From contig NZ_POQU01000014.1 in assembly GCF_002938425.1 (NCBI RefSeq), positions 1 through 60,022 of the forward strand: a stretch of 60,022 nucleotides of DNA. Reading direction: 5' to 3'. The notes below the pieces were generated by a model. That model worked only from the letters and a program-made list of their open reading frames with translations. It did not search any database and was not told where the DNA came from. Source of the stretch: Blastococcus atacamensis. Lineage in GTDB: Bacteria; Actinomycetota; Actinomycetes; Mycobacteriales; Geodermatophilaceae. Each line of letters begins with the position of its first letter. The first letter of the stretch is position 1. Made by a program: the position numbers and the translations under genes. Positions 37,330-45,836 of this stretch are shown in pieces.

Positions 37330-38463
37330 GTGACCAGCCGGGACGACGAGCTCCCGCGGATGTCCGAGGGTCGTCTCGCCGCCCGCACGGTCGCCGCGCT
37401 GCTCGTGATCGGCGGGCTCATGGGCTCGATCAACCTGTTCGTCGACGGCGTGCTGCGCGAGGGCGCCGGCCGCTTCGCCTACGCCGCAACGATGGCCACC
37501 CTGCTGGTCCTGGGCACCTCCATCGGCACCCGCGGGCGGGTCAGCCCGCGGCACACCTTCGCGCTGGTGCTGGTCGGCGACGTCATCTACCTGGTCGTCG
37601 TCCTGTGCATCCACGACCCGCTGCGCTACGCCACCCCGCTGATGCTGCTGTTCCCCGCGCTGGTCGCCGCCTGGTTCCTGGAGCTGCGGCAGCTGGTCGT
37701 GCACATGGTCGTCACCGGCGCGGTCTGCCTGGCCGCGCTGTGGCCCAGCTACGACGACACCGTGGGGCTCGCGGTCCAGGTCGGGGTGAGCGCCGGGATG
37801 CTGGACGCCGCCGCGCTCGGCGTCTTCATGCTGCGCCGACGGGTGCAGCGGCTGCTGGTGGCCACCGAGAAGCTCACCCGCCTGGACCCGCTCACCGGGC
37901 TGTTCAACCGGCGCTACCTCGTCGAGCAGGCCCCGCGCATCTGGCGCCAGGCGCGGCGCGACGGCACCCGCGTCACCGCGATGGTGCTCGACCTCGACCA
38001 CTTCAAGCGGCTCAACGACCAGTTCGGGCACGCCGTGGGGGACCGCGTCCTCAACGCCGTCGCCCGGTCCCTCCAGGGCACGGTCCGCCCGGCCGACGTC
38101 CTCGCCCGCACCGGCGGCGAGGAGATGGTCGTGCTGGGCCTGGTCGCCGACGCCGCCGAGGCCCAGCAACTCGCCGAGCGCCTGCGCACGGCCGTGTCCG
38201 CCGGGCACACCGTCGACGGGTACGGAGTGACCGCCTCGGTCGGCTTGGCGGTTTCGCGGCCCGAGGACGGCGAGGACGCGGTCGCGGCCCTGTGGCGGCT
38301 GGTCGACCGCGCCGATGCCGCGATGTACGAGGCCAAGCGACTGGGCCGCGACCGGGTCGCCACCGCCGTCCTGCCCCGCGCCCGGGTGCCACGACCGGAG
38401 GAGACGAGGGCCTGGCCCGGCGTGCCCCGGTCGGAGGAACGGCGGCCCGCGCTCGACCGGTGA
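37330..38463 (+). CDS. Membrane GGDEF protein with altered signature GGEEM
   Basis: About 377 residues. Five or six membrane helices fill the first ~180 residues (ARTVAALLVIGGLMG, FALVLVGDVIYLVVVLC, LMLLFPALVAAWFL and others). The GGDEF domain follows: LTGLFNRRYLV, LDLDHFKRLNDQFGH, then RTGGEEMVVL near 261. The Asp/Glu metal and base-binding residues are kept, but the final aromatic of GG(D/E)EF is Met, which may weaken activity. A proline-rich tail ends the protein. The start is uncertain (GTG 37330, ATG 37309 or ATG 37360). Confidence 0.82.
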   Translation: MTSRDDELPRMSEGRLAARTVAALLVIGGLMGSINLFVDGVLREGAGRFAYAATMATLLVLGTSIGTRGRVSPRHTFALVLVGDVIYLVVVLCIHDPLRYATPLMLLFPALVAAWFLELRQLVVHMVVTGAVCLAALWPSYDDTVGLAVQVGVSAGMLDAAALGVFMLRRRVQRLLVATEKLTRLDPLTGLFNRRYLVEQAPRIWRQARRDGTRVTAMVLDLDHFKRLNDQFGHAVGDRVLNAVARSLQGTVRPADVLARTGGEEMVVLGLVADAAEAQQLAERLRTAVSAGHTVDGYGVTASVGLAVSRPEDGEDAVAALWRLVDRADAAMYEAKRLGRDRVATAVLPRARVPRPEETRAWPGVPRSEERRPALDR

Positions 38464-38492
38464 GTTCGCCGGTTCTCTGCTTCCCTTGAGCC

Positions 38493-39788
38493 ATGTCGCT
38501 CGCCGCGCCGGACCCGCTGCGGACGGTGCCGCCGCCGCTCCGCGAGCAGGCCGGCGTGCGCGACCGCTGGCTCACCGAGCGCCTGATCGACGTACTGCCC
38601 GGGCTGATGGACCGCGCCGGCATCGACCTGTGGATCATCGTCGGCCGGGAGTACAACGAGGACCCGGTGCTGGCCACGTTCCTGCCGGCGACCTGGCTGT
38701 CCGCGCGACGGCGCACGATCCTCGTCCTGCACCGCAGCGACGACGGGGTGACCGCGGCGGCGGTGTCCCGCTATCCGGTGGGGCAGTTCCTGCCCGCCTG
38801 GACGCCGGGCGCGTCCACCGGACCCGAGTCGCAGTGGGCCGAGGTGCGCCGGTTCGTGGAGCAGGCGGCGCCGGAGCGCATCGGCATCGACGTCTCCGAG
38901 GACTTCGGCCTGGCCGACGGCCTCTCGCACACCGAGCACCGCCTGCTCACCGAGGCGCTGGGCCCGTGGGCCGGCCGGCTGGTGTCGGCCGAGCAACTGG
39001 CCGTCAGCTGGCTCGAGACTCGGCTGCCGGAGGAGATCGCGGTCCTGCACCGGCTCAACCGGCTCGCGCAGGACGTCGTCGACGAAGCCTTCTCCTCCGC
39101 CGTCGTCACCGTCGGCGAGACGACCGCGCTGGACGTCGCGTGGTGGATCCGGCAGCGGCTGCACGACCTCGGCGTCGAGCCGTGGTTCCAGCCGTCGGTG
39201 CTGCTGCAGCGCGCCGGGGTGCCGCTGGCCGAGGAGCAGGGCGCGCTGCTGCCGACGGTCCCCTTCGACGCGGTTGTCGAGCCGGGCGACCTGCTGCACT
39301 GCGACGTGGGCCTGAGCTGCCTGGGCCTGCGCACCGACAACCAGCGCAACGCCTACGTGCTGCGCCCCGGCGAGACGGTGGCTCCCGAGGGGCTGCGGGC
39401 GGCCATGCGTGATGCGAACCGGCTGCAGGAGCTGACGGTGGAGGCGCTGGTTCCCGGCCGGACGGGCAACGAGGTGCTGGCCGCGGCCCGGGCGGCGGCG
39501 GCCGCCGAGGGCATCGACGGCGAGGTGTACTCGCACCCGATCGGCTTCCACGGGCATGGGGCCGGTCCGGCGATCGGTCAGTGGGACGAGCAGTCCGGGG
39601 TGCCCGGTGCCGGCGACTACCCGGTGAGCCCCGACACGGCGTTCGCGCTCGAACTGGCCGTGCGCCGGCCGGTGCCCGAGTGGGACGGCCAGTGCGTACG
39701 CCTCGGGCTCGAGGAGGGCATCGCGATCACCGGGGGCGGCGTCCGGTTCCTCGGCGGCCGACAGTCGGAGTTCGTCCTCATCGGCTGA
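38493..39788 (+). CDS. M24 family metallopeptidase (Xaa-Pro peptidase-like)
   Basis: 431 residues. An N-terminal creatinase-type domain (LIDVLPGLMDRAGIDLWIIVGREYNEDP) is followed by a pita-bread fold. Metal ligands appear in order: Asp in LHCDVGLSCLGLRTDNQR (two Asp), His in HPIGFHGHGAGPAIG, Glu in ALELAV and Glu in LGLEEGIAIT, so the dinuclear site looks complete. Substrate could be Xaa-Pro peptides or a related amide. No signal peptide, so cytoplasmic. The start is 30 bp after the GGDEF gene. Confidence 0.85.
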   Translation: MSLAAPDPLRTVPPPLREQAGVRDRWLTERLIDVLPGLMDRAGIDLWIIVGREYNEDPVLATFLPATWLSARRRTILVLHRSDDGVTAAAVSRYPVGQFLPAWTPGASTGPESQWAEVRRFVEQAAPERIGIDVSEDFGLADGLSHTEHRLLTEALGPWAGRLVSAEQLAVSWLETRLPEEIAVLHRLNRLAQDVVDEAFSSAVVTVGETTALDVAWWIRQRLHDLGVEPWFQPSVLLQRAGVPLAEEQGALLPTVPFDAVVEPGDLLHCDVGLSCLGLRTDNQRNAYVLRPGETVAPEGLRAAMRDANRLQELTVEALVPGRTGNEVLAAARAAAAAEGIDGEVYSHPIGFHGHGAGPAIGQWDEQSGVPGAGDYPVSPDTAFALELAVRRPVPEWDGQCVRLGLEEGIAITGGGVRFLGGRQSEFVLIG

Positions 39789-39806
39789 CGCCGTCCCCGG
39801 CCGCGA

Positions 39807-40244
39807 CTACTTCTTCTTCTTCTTCCGCGCGGCGGCGGTCGTCTTGTCGTTCGCCTTCTGGATGGCGTCGACCAGTTCCTTCTTCTTCATCTTCGAGCGG
39901 CCGGAGACGTCGAGCTTCTTGGCCAACTTGAGCAGGTGTTCCTTGGTGGCATTGGCGTCGACGCCCCCCTTGGTCTCCTTGTTGGTGCCGCGGCCGCCCT
40001 TGGCCTGCTCGTCGGACGGGCCCTTCTTGCCGCCCTCCTTGGGCTCCCAGTGGTCCCCGACCTTCTCGTGGGTGTGCTTGAGCGCGGAGTAGGCGGTCTG
40101 GTGGGCCCTGCGGCCCTCGCCGTAGGACTCGACCGCGGAGTCGTGGGCCTTCGCGTAAGTGCGCTGCGCCTTCTTGTCCGAACGCTCGATGGTGCTGGGC
40201 AGCTCTTCCTTCTTGGCGTTGCCGTTGTCAGTGGTCTTGGGCAT
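39807..40244 (-). CDS. ChaB-type and Rho N-terminal (SAP-like) domain protein
   Basis: 145 residues, highly charged. The N-terminal part has the ChaB pattern (ELPSTIERSDKKAQRTYAKAHDSAVESYG). A flexible Gly/Lys linker follows, then a helix-extended-loop-helix (TKEHLLKLAKKLDVSGRSKMKKKELVDAI) as in Rho N-terminal domains that bind nucleic acid. It ends in a run of five lysines. ATG 40244 is chosen over an upstream extension because GGGAGAGG precedes it. It is convergent with the M24 gene, 18 bp apart. Function unknown; a nucleic-acid-binding stress protein is a reasonable guess. Confidence 0.75.
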   Translation of the reverse strand: MPKTTDNGNAKKEELPSTIERSDKKAQRTYAKAHDSAVESYGEGRRAHQTAYSALKHTHEKVGDHWEPKEGGKKGPSDEQAKGGRGTNKETKGGVDANATKEHLLKLAKKLDVSGRSKMKKKELVDAIQKANDKTTAAARKKKKK

Positions 40245-40301
40245 GACCTCTCCCTTCCTCGCGGCGACCCGTACCCGGAACGCCGGGAAGATCACCCGAT
40301 G

Positions 40302-41201
40302 TCACCCGTCCAGGAACGGCAGCAGCGTGGCGGCCAGCTCCTCCGGTGCCTCCTCGGCCATGTGGTGTCCGCTGTCGATCGGCCCGCCGCCGCGCAGGTC
40401 GGTGGTCCACTGCGTCCAGATCGCCCGTGGATCGCCGTGCAGCTCCACCAGGTCGTCGCGCGCGGACCACAGAACCAGCGTCGGGCAGGTGACCCGCCGC
40501 CCGGCCCTCCGGTCGTCCTCCTCGGCCGCACGGTCGACCCCCAGCCCGGCCCGGTAGTCCTCGAGCATGGCGCGGACGGTGGCGGGATCGCGGATCGCGG
40601 TCATGAAGTCGGCGTGGTTCTCCTCCCCCATCGCCTGCGCCCGCCCCGATCCCGTCGCCCGGTACCAGGCGACGGGATCGGCCAGGATCGCCTGCTCGGG
40701 CAGCCGCGGCTGGGCGAAGAAGAACCAGTGGAACCATGCGGTCGCGAACCGGGCGTCGGCGCGGTCCAGGTGCTCGACGATCGGGATGCAGTCCAGGACG
40801 GCGAGGTGCGAAACCGCCGCCGGGTGGTCCAGCGCCGTCCGCAGGGCCACGTAGCTACCCCGGTCGTGACCGACGACGGCGAAGCGCTCGTGTCCCAGCA
40901 ATCGCATCAGCGCCACCACGTCACCGGCCAGGGCGCGCTTGGAGTACGGCGCGTGGTCGTCGGTCGTGGCGGGCTTCGACGACATGCCGTAGCCGCGGAG
41001 GTCGGGGCAGACGACGGTGTGCCCGGCGGCCACGAGCAGCGGCGCGACGCGGTGCCAGGTGGTGTGGGTGCGTGGATGCCCGTGCAGCAGCACGACCGGT
41101 GGGCCCTGTCCGCCTGTCCGGACCCGCAGGACGACGTCGTTCCCGACGGCCACCCGGCGCTCGGTGAACCCCGCGAAGAATCGCCTGTCCCTGTCCGGCA
41201 T
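40302..41201 (-). CDS. Alpha/beta hydrolase of haloacetate dehalogenase/epoxide hydrolase type
   Basis: 299 residues. The nucleophile is an Asp in VVGHDRGSYVALRTALDHP rather than a Ser, and PDLRGYGMSSKP precedes it. A Trp-rich helix FHWFFFAQPRLPEQ follows, and the catalytic His is in SGHHMAEEAPEE. This set (HDRG with a second Arg, WFFFAQP) is what I know from fluoroacetate dehalogenase and close epoxide hydrolases. The reaction would be hydrolytic C-X or epoxide opening through an ester intermediate. No regulator or transporter stands beside it. Confidence 0.8.
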   Translation of the reverse strand: MPDRDRRFFAGFTERRVAVGNDVVLRVRTGGQGPPVVLLHGHPRTHTTWHRVAPLLVAAGHTVVCPDLRGYGMSSKPATTDDHAPYSKRALAGDVVALMRLLGHERFAVVGHDRGSYVALRTALDHPAAVSHLAVLDCIPIVEHLDRADARFATAWFHWFFFAQPRLPEQAILADPVAWYRATGSGRAQAMGEENHADFMTAIRDPATVRAMLEDYRAGLGVDRAAEEDDRRAGRRVTCPTLVLWSARDDLVELHGDPRAIWTQWTTDLRGGGPIDSGHHMAEEAPEELAATLLPFLDG

Positions 41202-41380
41202 CGTCCCTGTCTACACCGACCCCTGTCGGGCCCCGGGCCCGCGCCGACGGGGTCCGCGGGTGGACACCGATGCCTTCTGTGCCCCCGCCGAGGAGAACCG
41301 CGGCGGGGACGACGTCGGCGGGCCGAGGTGTGGGCCTACGCCCCGCTGGAGGGCTGGCAGCGGGGAAGGTACGGGGCCAC

Positions 41381-41764
41381 CTAGCCCTCCAGGTAGGACT
41401 TCCAGTGCACGCGCTCGTCCTCGGTCATCGCGCGGCTGGCGTTGGCGGCGAAGTCGAAGACGACCAGCACGATGTCGGCGCGGATGGCGACCTCGCCGTC
41501 CTGGGCCAGCTCCTGCCGGATGGAGAAGGACTTGGTGCCCAGTCGGGTCACCCAGCTGGTCACCGTGAGCGGCTCGTCCACCCGGTAGTACAGCTGCCGG
41601 AGGTAGTCCGCCTCGAGCCGCGCGAGGATGAGCTCCCCGCCCGGCCGGCCGTCGATCATGGCCAGCCGGGCGTCCTCGAGCAGGCTCAGCGCCCGGGCGT
41701 GGTTGACGTGCCCGAGCATGTCGGGATCTGACCAGCGCAGCTGGACCCGGTGCTCGTGCCGCAC
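41381..41764 (-). CDS. Hotdog-fold acyl-CoA thioesterase (4HBT type)
   Basis: 127 residues. The 4-hydroxybenzoyl-CoA thioesterase motif RWSDPDMLGHVNHARALSLLED at the N-terminus contains the catalytic Asp, and the rest is a single hotdog domain. The GTG start is 1 nt from the stop of the upstream small gene, so they are probably co-transcribed. Substrate unknown. The ~180 bp before it (41202-41380) hold no gene I can support. Confidence 0.85.
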   Translation of the reverse strand: MRHEHRVQLRWSDPDMLGHVNHARALSLLEDARLAMIDGRPGGELILARLEADYLRQLYYRVDEPLTVTSWVTRLGTKSFSIRQELAQDGEVAIRADIVLVVFDFAANASRAMTEDERVHWKSYLEG

Positions 41765-41765
41765 G

Positions 41766-41996
41766 TCAGGGCAGGTCGGCGGTCTCGGCCGACTGACGGT
41801 GCGCCCCCTGGGCGTCGTCGGGATCGGCGTGCACCGTCCGTTCCGCGGACTCGGCGAGGATGATCTCGGCCGCGACCTCCTCCATGCCGCTGCCGCGCAT
41901 CCCCTCCTCCTCGGGGAGCAGGTGGGACCGCGTCTCGATGGTGTGCTCGGTGACGCTGTCCAGCGCCTCCGGGCTCGGCTGCTTCTGGGTGGTCAC
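41766..41996 (-). CDS. Small acidic hypothetical protein
   Basis: 76 residues, rich in Glu and Ala (LLPEEEGMRGSGMEEVAAEI), no Cys or membrane segment. Not recognised. It sits 1 nt after the DUF2795 stop and 1 nt before the thioesterase start, which supports translation as part of one operon. Confidence 0.6.
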   Translation of the reverse strand: MTTQKQPSPEALDSVTEHTIETRSHLLPEEEGMRGSGMEEVAAEIILAESAERTVHADPDDAQGAHRQSAETADLP

Positions 41997-41997
41997 G

Positions 41998-42255
41998 TCA
42001 GAACCGCTGCTGCTCGGTGCCGAGGCCGAGGGCGGCGGCGACCTCTTGGACGTTCTCGAACTGCTGCCCGGCGGGCAGGCGCTGCAGATCCGAGAGGACC
42101 CGGTCGGCCGGGGTGCCCTCCTGCGCCTTGGCGATCAGGGCGTCGCGGTCGGCGGGCCACACCTCCTTGCCCAGGGCCTCGGCGATCGCGGCTCGACGTT
42201 CGATGTCGGCCTCGTTGGTGCCGGGAGAGGTGGCGGGCTGGTGCGGGTCGGTCAC
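41998..42255 (-). CDS. DUF2795 family protein
   Basis: 85 residues. The family pattern VWPADRDALIAKAQEG followed by VLSDLQRLPAGQQFENVQEV is clear, a small helical domain of unknown role found in actinobacteria and cyanobacteria. The GTG start has AAGGAGC 4 nt upstream. It is 29 bp downstream of the baeRF gene, in the same operon. Confidence 0.8.
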   Translation of the reverse strand: MTDPHQPATSPGTNEADIERRAAIAEALGKEVWPADRDALIAKAQEGTPADRVLSDLQRLPAGQQFENVQEVAAALGLGTEQQRF

Positions 42256-42284
42256 GGGTGCTCCTTCGGGTGGTGCGGTCGGGG

Positions 42285-43418
42285 TCAGTTGCCGGCGTCG
42301 GTGGACGCGTCGGTGTAGCGGAGGATCGCCGCTACCGTCGCCTCCTCCGGCATCGCCGCGTGCGGGACGACGACGACGTCCGCGGCGCTCGCCACGGCGG
42401 CGGCGAGCAGCGCACGGTCGGCCGGGACGACGTCGCCGTGGATGCCGAGGGCGTCCATGTCCTGCTGATCGACGCCGAGCTCCAGCGGGTTGTTGCCCAC
42501 CAGCAGGGTGGCGTCGGACTCCTGGGCGTCGGCGAGGACGAGGGTCTCGACCTGGCCCTTGCGCAGGGCCTCGACGACGTGGTCGACGCCGGTCACCGAC
42601 AGCCCGTGCGCCGCGGCCGCCTCGATCTTCTCCACGGTCTCGGCGATCTCGCGGGCCTCGTGCTCGGCGACCAGCTCGGCCTCGCGGGCGTCGACCGGCG
42701 CGCGGTCGGCGCCGGCAGCGCGACCCCCCTCGTCCATGGACACGATGAGGTCGGACCAGAGGTCACTGGCCCGGTCGGTGAGGATCTGCCGAGCCCGGAT
42801 GTCGCCGGCGACCAGCACGAACCGAGGCCCGAGCCGCCGGACCATCGAGGCGATGTGCTGGGCGACGTCCTCGGCGTTGTGGATCCACTTGTTCTCGGTG
42901 TTGTGCTGGTAGCGGTGGTGGGCCCAGCCGCCGCCCTGGAACTTGTGGATGTGGACGCTGTCCCCCTCGACCGACTGCTCCTCCTCCACCTGGCCGGCGC
43001 CGCCGAAGTAGGTGATGTCGGCGCCGATGCGGTCGGTGAGCACGACGATGTGCGGCACGCGGCCCGGCAGCTGGCGCAGGACGGGCAGCAGGTCGGGCTT
43101 CGGCGACCACTCGGCGACCTCGCGCAGCGGCGCGGCGGCCAGCGCCTGGTCGAGCACGACCGTGCCGTCGGCGGCCACGACGACGGCACGGCCCTTCAGC
43201 TCTCCGGCGGCGCCGCCGTCGTTGCCCTCGAGCAGGCGGCTGCGCACGGTCTCCAGGACCGGCTCCGGTACGCCCTGCTCGGTGAGCCGCTCGGCGATCG
43301 CGCGGACGCGGAGGTCGAGCTCGGTGCCCGCGTTCTCCGTGGTGTGCGTGACGTCGGCCAGCACCGTGGCGAAGGGGCCCGCCGCGGCGAAAACCGGCTC
43401 CAGGAAGGACACGTCCAT
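42285..43418 (-). CDS. baeRF family protein (Rv2629-like, eRF1/Vms1-related)
   Basis: 377 residues. It matches the Rv2629 type: an N-terminal domain (MDVSFLEPVFAAAGPFATVLADVTHTTENAG, AVVVAADGTVVLDQAL), a middle domain with HIHKFQGGGWAHHRYQHNTENKWIHNAEDVAQHIASM and FVLVAGDIRARQIL, and a C-terminal eRF1-domain-3-like part (VDHVVEALRKGQVETLVLAD). These are bacterial relatives of eukaryotic release factor eRF1 and of the tRNA-cleaving Vms1. In mycobacteria the gene is part of the dormancy response. Likely a ribosome-rescue or stress role; activity is not proven. ATG 43418 matches the family start. Confidence 0.82.
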   Translation of the reverse strand: MDVSFLEPVFAAAGPFATVLADVTHTTENAGTELDLRVRAIAERLTEQGVPEPVLETVRSRLLEGNDGGAAGELKGRAVVVAADGTVVLDQALAAAPLREVAEWSPKPDLLPVLRQLPGRVPHIVVLTDRIGADITYFGGAGQVEEEQSVEGDSVHIHKFQGGGWAHHRYQHNTENKWIHNAEDVAQHIASMVRRLGPRFVLVAGDIRARQILTDRASDLWSDLIVSMDEGGRAAGADRAPVDAREAELVAEHEAREIAETVEKIEAAAAHGLSVTGVDHVVEALRKGQVETLVLADAQESDATLLVGNNPLELGVDQQDMDALGIHGDVVPADRALLAAAVASAADVVVVPHAAMPEEATVAAILRYTDASTDAGN

Positions 43419-43584
43419 GTCGGTGCGACAACTCCTCGTTCGATCGGCTCGGTGCGCGGGGCGGCGACGGGGCCGCGACTCCCGCCGTCGCCGCCTACCC
43501 ACGCCCCGGCACCTCACACCCGTGTCGATTCCTGGAGGCGGGGGTAGGCGGTCGGGCGACACCAAACCGCCGAGAGGACGAGGG

Positions 43585-43929
43585 ATGACAGAGCACGACC
43601 AACTGCCGCTGCCCGACTACGACCACCTGCCGGTGGACGGGCTGACCTCGCGCATCAGGACCCTGGACCTGCAGGGCCTGGAGACGCTGCTCGAGTACGA
43701 GCGCGCACACGCCAACCGGGTGCAGGTGGTCACGATCATGGAGAACCGGGCGCAGTCCCTGCGCGAGGGCGCCCAGCCCTCGGGGGGCGACCCGGCCGCT
43801 CCGGCCGCCGACGATCCCGGACACGCCGCGGGTGGCTCCAAGGCCTCCGAGGCGACCACCGGCCCAGCGATGAACCCGCCGTCCCAGGGCGACCCGACCA
43901 ACCCGGCACAGCCTCGTTCCACCGGCTGA
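43585..43929 (+). CDS. Hypothetical protein, DUF8129-like
   Basis: 114 residues. The N-terminal ~60 residues (DQLPLPDYDHLPVDGLTSRI, then LDLQGLETLLEYERAHANRVQVVTI) match a short helical domain that recurs in actinobacteria at the start of small proteins. The remainder is a Pro/Ala/Gly-rich disordered tail. The ATG has GAGG 2-6 nt before it. It is divergent from the baeRF gene and ends at the large palindrome. Function unknown. Confidence 0.7.
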   Translation: MTEHDQLPLPDYDHLPVDGLTSRIRTLDLQGLETLLEYERAHANRVQVVTIMENRAQSLREGAQPSGGDPAAPAADDPGHAAGGSKASEATTGPAMNPPSQGDPTNPAQPRSTG

Positions 43930-43934
43930 TCCGG

Positions 43935-43995
43935 GCCGGGTGGACCGAACTCGTGGTGATCAGCGGCTGATCACCACGAGTTCGGTACACCCGGC
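43935..43995. terminator. Very long palindrome between convergent genes
   Basis: Arms 43935-43963 and 43967-43995 pair over 29 bp with a single mismatch (43943/43987), around a 3-nt loop. The inner 20 bp are perfect and less GC-rich than the rest of the window. It lies between the DUF8129-like gene and tadC, so a bidirectional terminator is likely; its size also fits a dispersed palindromic repeat. Confidence 0.7.
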
Positions 43996-43998
43996 GGC

Positions 43999-44895
43999 TC
44001 AGCCGCTGAAGGCGTCGATGATGTCCAGCACGGCGGGCCCCAGCAGCACGATGAACAGCGTCGGAAGGATGCAGAGGATCAGCGGGAAGATCACCTTCAC
44101 CGGGATCTGCATGGCCTTCTCCTCGGCCCGCTGACGCCGCTTGAGACGCATCACCTGCGCCTGCGTCCTCAGCACGTCGGCGATGGAGACGCCGTACGCG
44201 TCAGCCTGCACGATCGCCGCGATGAAGCGCCGCAGGTCCTGCACGCCGGTCCGGTCGGCCAGCGCCAGGTAGGCGTCCCGCCGCGGCTGGCCCACCGCGA
44301 TGTCCTGCAGGGTGCGGACCAGCTCCTCGGCCAGCGGGCCGGTGCCGTTCTTCCCCGCACGCGCCATGGCCGACTCGAAGCCGAGACCGGCCTCCACCGC
44401 GATGGTCATCTGGTCGAGGGTGTCCGCGAGTTCCAGCCCGATGGCCGCCTGGCGCTCCTGTCCCCGCGAGTACAGCAGCAGTTCGGGAACGAAGTAGGCC
44501 ACGACGGTCACCACGACCGCGATTCCCAGCGAGAGGCCGCCGGGGTCGGCGCTCACCACAAGGGCGGACAGCGCGCCCGCGACGCCGCCCAGCACCAGCT
44601 TGGCGGCCACGAGTCGCGGCACCGGCCAGGCCGCCGGGCGCCCCGCCGTGCCGGCCAGCCGGTCCAGGCGGTCAGTGGTGCCCCCGGGGGTGAGCCCGTC
44701 GACGAGCCGGCGCAGCAGTCCGGGTCCCGCCGGCCGGGTATCCGCCGGACCGGTCAGGTCGATGCCGCGCAGCAGGTTGTCGCGAGCCCGGGCGGTCGGT
44801 GACGCGGGCCGCGCCACCAGGGCCCACCCGAGCAGCGGGACGGCGGCGGCCACCGCCAGGACGGCGGCGACGACGGGGATCGGCAGCGTGGTCAT
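43999..44895 (-). CDS. tadC: Tad pilus membrane protein TadC
   Basis: 298 residues. A type II secretion F (T2SSF) domain with membrane helices at both ends and in the middle. Typical marks are QAAIGLELADTLDQMTIAVEAGLGFESAMAR and the C-terminal KVIFPLILCILPTLFIVLLGPA. It is the inner-membrane platform subunit paired with TadB. The ATG overlaps the tadB stop by one base. It is the last gene of the operon, ending at the large palindrome. Confidence 0.9.
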   Translation of the reverse strand: MTTLPIPVVAAVLAVAAAVPLLGWALVARPASPTARARDNLLRGIDLTGPADTRPAGPGLLRRLVDGLTPGGTTDRLDRLAGTAGRPAAWPVPRLVAAKLVLGGVAGALSALVVSADPGGLSLGIAVVVTVVAYFVPELLLYSRGQERQAAIGLELADTLDQMTIAVEAGLGFESAMARAGKNGTGPLAEELVRTLQDIAVGQPRRDAYLALADRTGVQDLRRFIAAIVQADAYGVSIADVLRTQAQVMRLKRRQRAEEKAMQIPVKVIFPLILCILPTLFIVLLGPAVLDIIDAFSG

Positions 44896-45836
44896 CAGAA
44901 CCTGATCGCCACGGTCTTCTTGAGCCAGAACCCACCGACGCACAGCATCAGGGCGGCGGTGGCCAGCATCGCGTAGCCGGCCAGTCCCTCGGTGAACCCG
45001 GCCAGGTAACCGGGGTTGCTCATGGCGATGAAGCCGAAGACACCGAAGGGCAGCGCCATGAGCACGATCGCCGAGAGCTTCCCCTCGGCCGAGAGCGCCT
45101 TGACCTGACGGCGGATGGCGCTGCGCTCGCGGATCGTGTGCCCGACGGCGTCGAGCACCTCCGCCAGGTTGCCCCCGACCTCGCGGTGGATGCTGATCGC
45201 CTGGGCCACCCAGACGAAGTCGTCGCTGCCCATGCGCTGGGCCACCTCGTCGAGGGCGTCGCCCAGGTCCCGGCCGACCCGCGTCTCGTTGACGATCCGG
45301 GCGAACTCCTCCGAGGTGGGCGCGGAGGCATCGGTCGAGACGGCGTCCACCGCGCGCAGCAGGCTGTGCCCGGCGCGCAGGCTGCTCGCCATCAGCTGCA
45401 GCGAGTCGTCGAGCTGGTCGGCGAACGCCGCCCGGCGGCGGCTGGTGCGGAAGCGGACGAGGAGCCGGGCGCCCAGCGGGACCAGGACGAGGACGACCAG
45501 GACGAGGAGCGGGCCGCCCAGCAGGGCACCGATCGCGCCGGCGACCACGGTGACCAGGCCCGTGGCGAGGACGAAGTCGGGCAGGCTGGTGCGCATGCCG
45601 GCGGTCTCCAGCGCGGCCGCACCGGCGGCGAGGCGGCCGCGCTCGACCAGCACCTTCTCCACCGCCGCACCGGCCGCGGCGCCCGCGCCGGCCAGGGCAG
45701 AGGTCGGGGGCGCCGTCGCCGGGTCCAGCCGGCTCAGCGGGACCCGCGAGGGGCCGCCGGGCAGGACGACGAGGGCCAGCAGCAGCAGTGCGGCGGCGAC
45801 CGCGGCGAGGCCGGCGACGAGCAGGACCGGTGACAT
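44895..45836 (-). CDS. tadB: Tad pilus membrane protein TadB
   Basis: 313 residues. T2SSF domain (FADQLDDSLQLMASSLRAGHSLLRAVDAV, EVGGNLAEVLDAVGHTIRER) with an N-terminal helix and three more hydrophobic segments. It forms the platform on which the CpaF ATPase works. ATG 45836 overlaps the cpaF stop (TGATG); an in-frame GTG 9 bp earlier is possible. Confidence 0.9.
   Translation of the reverse strand: MSPVLLVAGLAAVAAALLLLALVVLPGGPSRVPLSRLDPATAPPTSALAGAGAAAGAAVEKVLVERGRLAAGAAALETAGMRTSLPDFVLATGLVTVVAGAIGALLGGPLLVLVVLVLVPLGARLLVRFRTSRRRAAFADQLDDSLQLMASSLRAGHSLLRAVDAVSTDASAPTSEEFARIVNETRVGRDLGDALDEVAQRMGSDDFVWVAQAISIHREVGGNLAEVLDAVGHTIRERSAIRRQVKALSAEGKLSAIVLMALPFGVFGFIAMSNPGYLAGFTEGLAGYAMLATAALMLCVGGFWLKKTVAIRF

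Noticed and set aside
41202-41380. Plus-strand frame ending AYAPLEGWQRGRYGAT before the thioesterase
   Set aside because: No start with a ribosome site, no family match and a low-complexity beginning; treated as non-coding.
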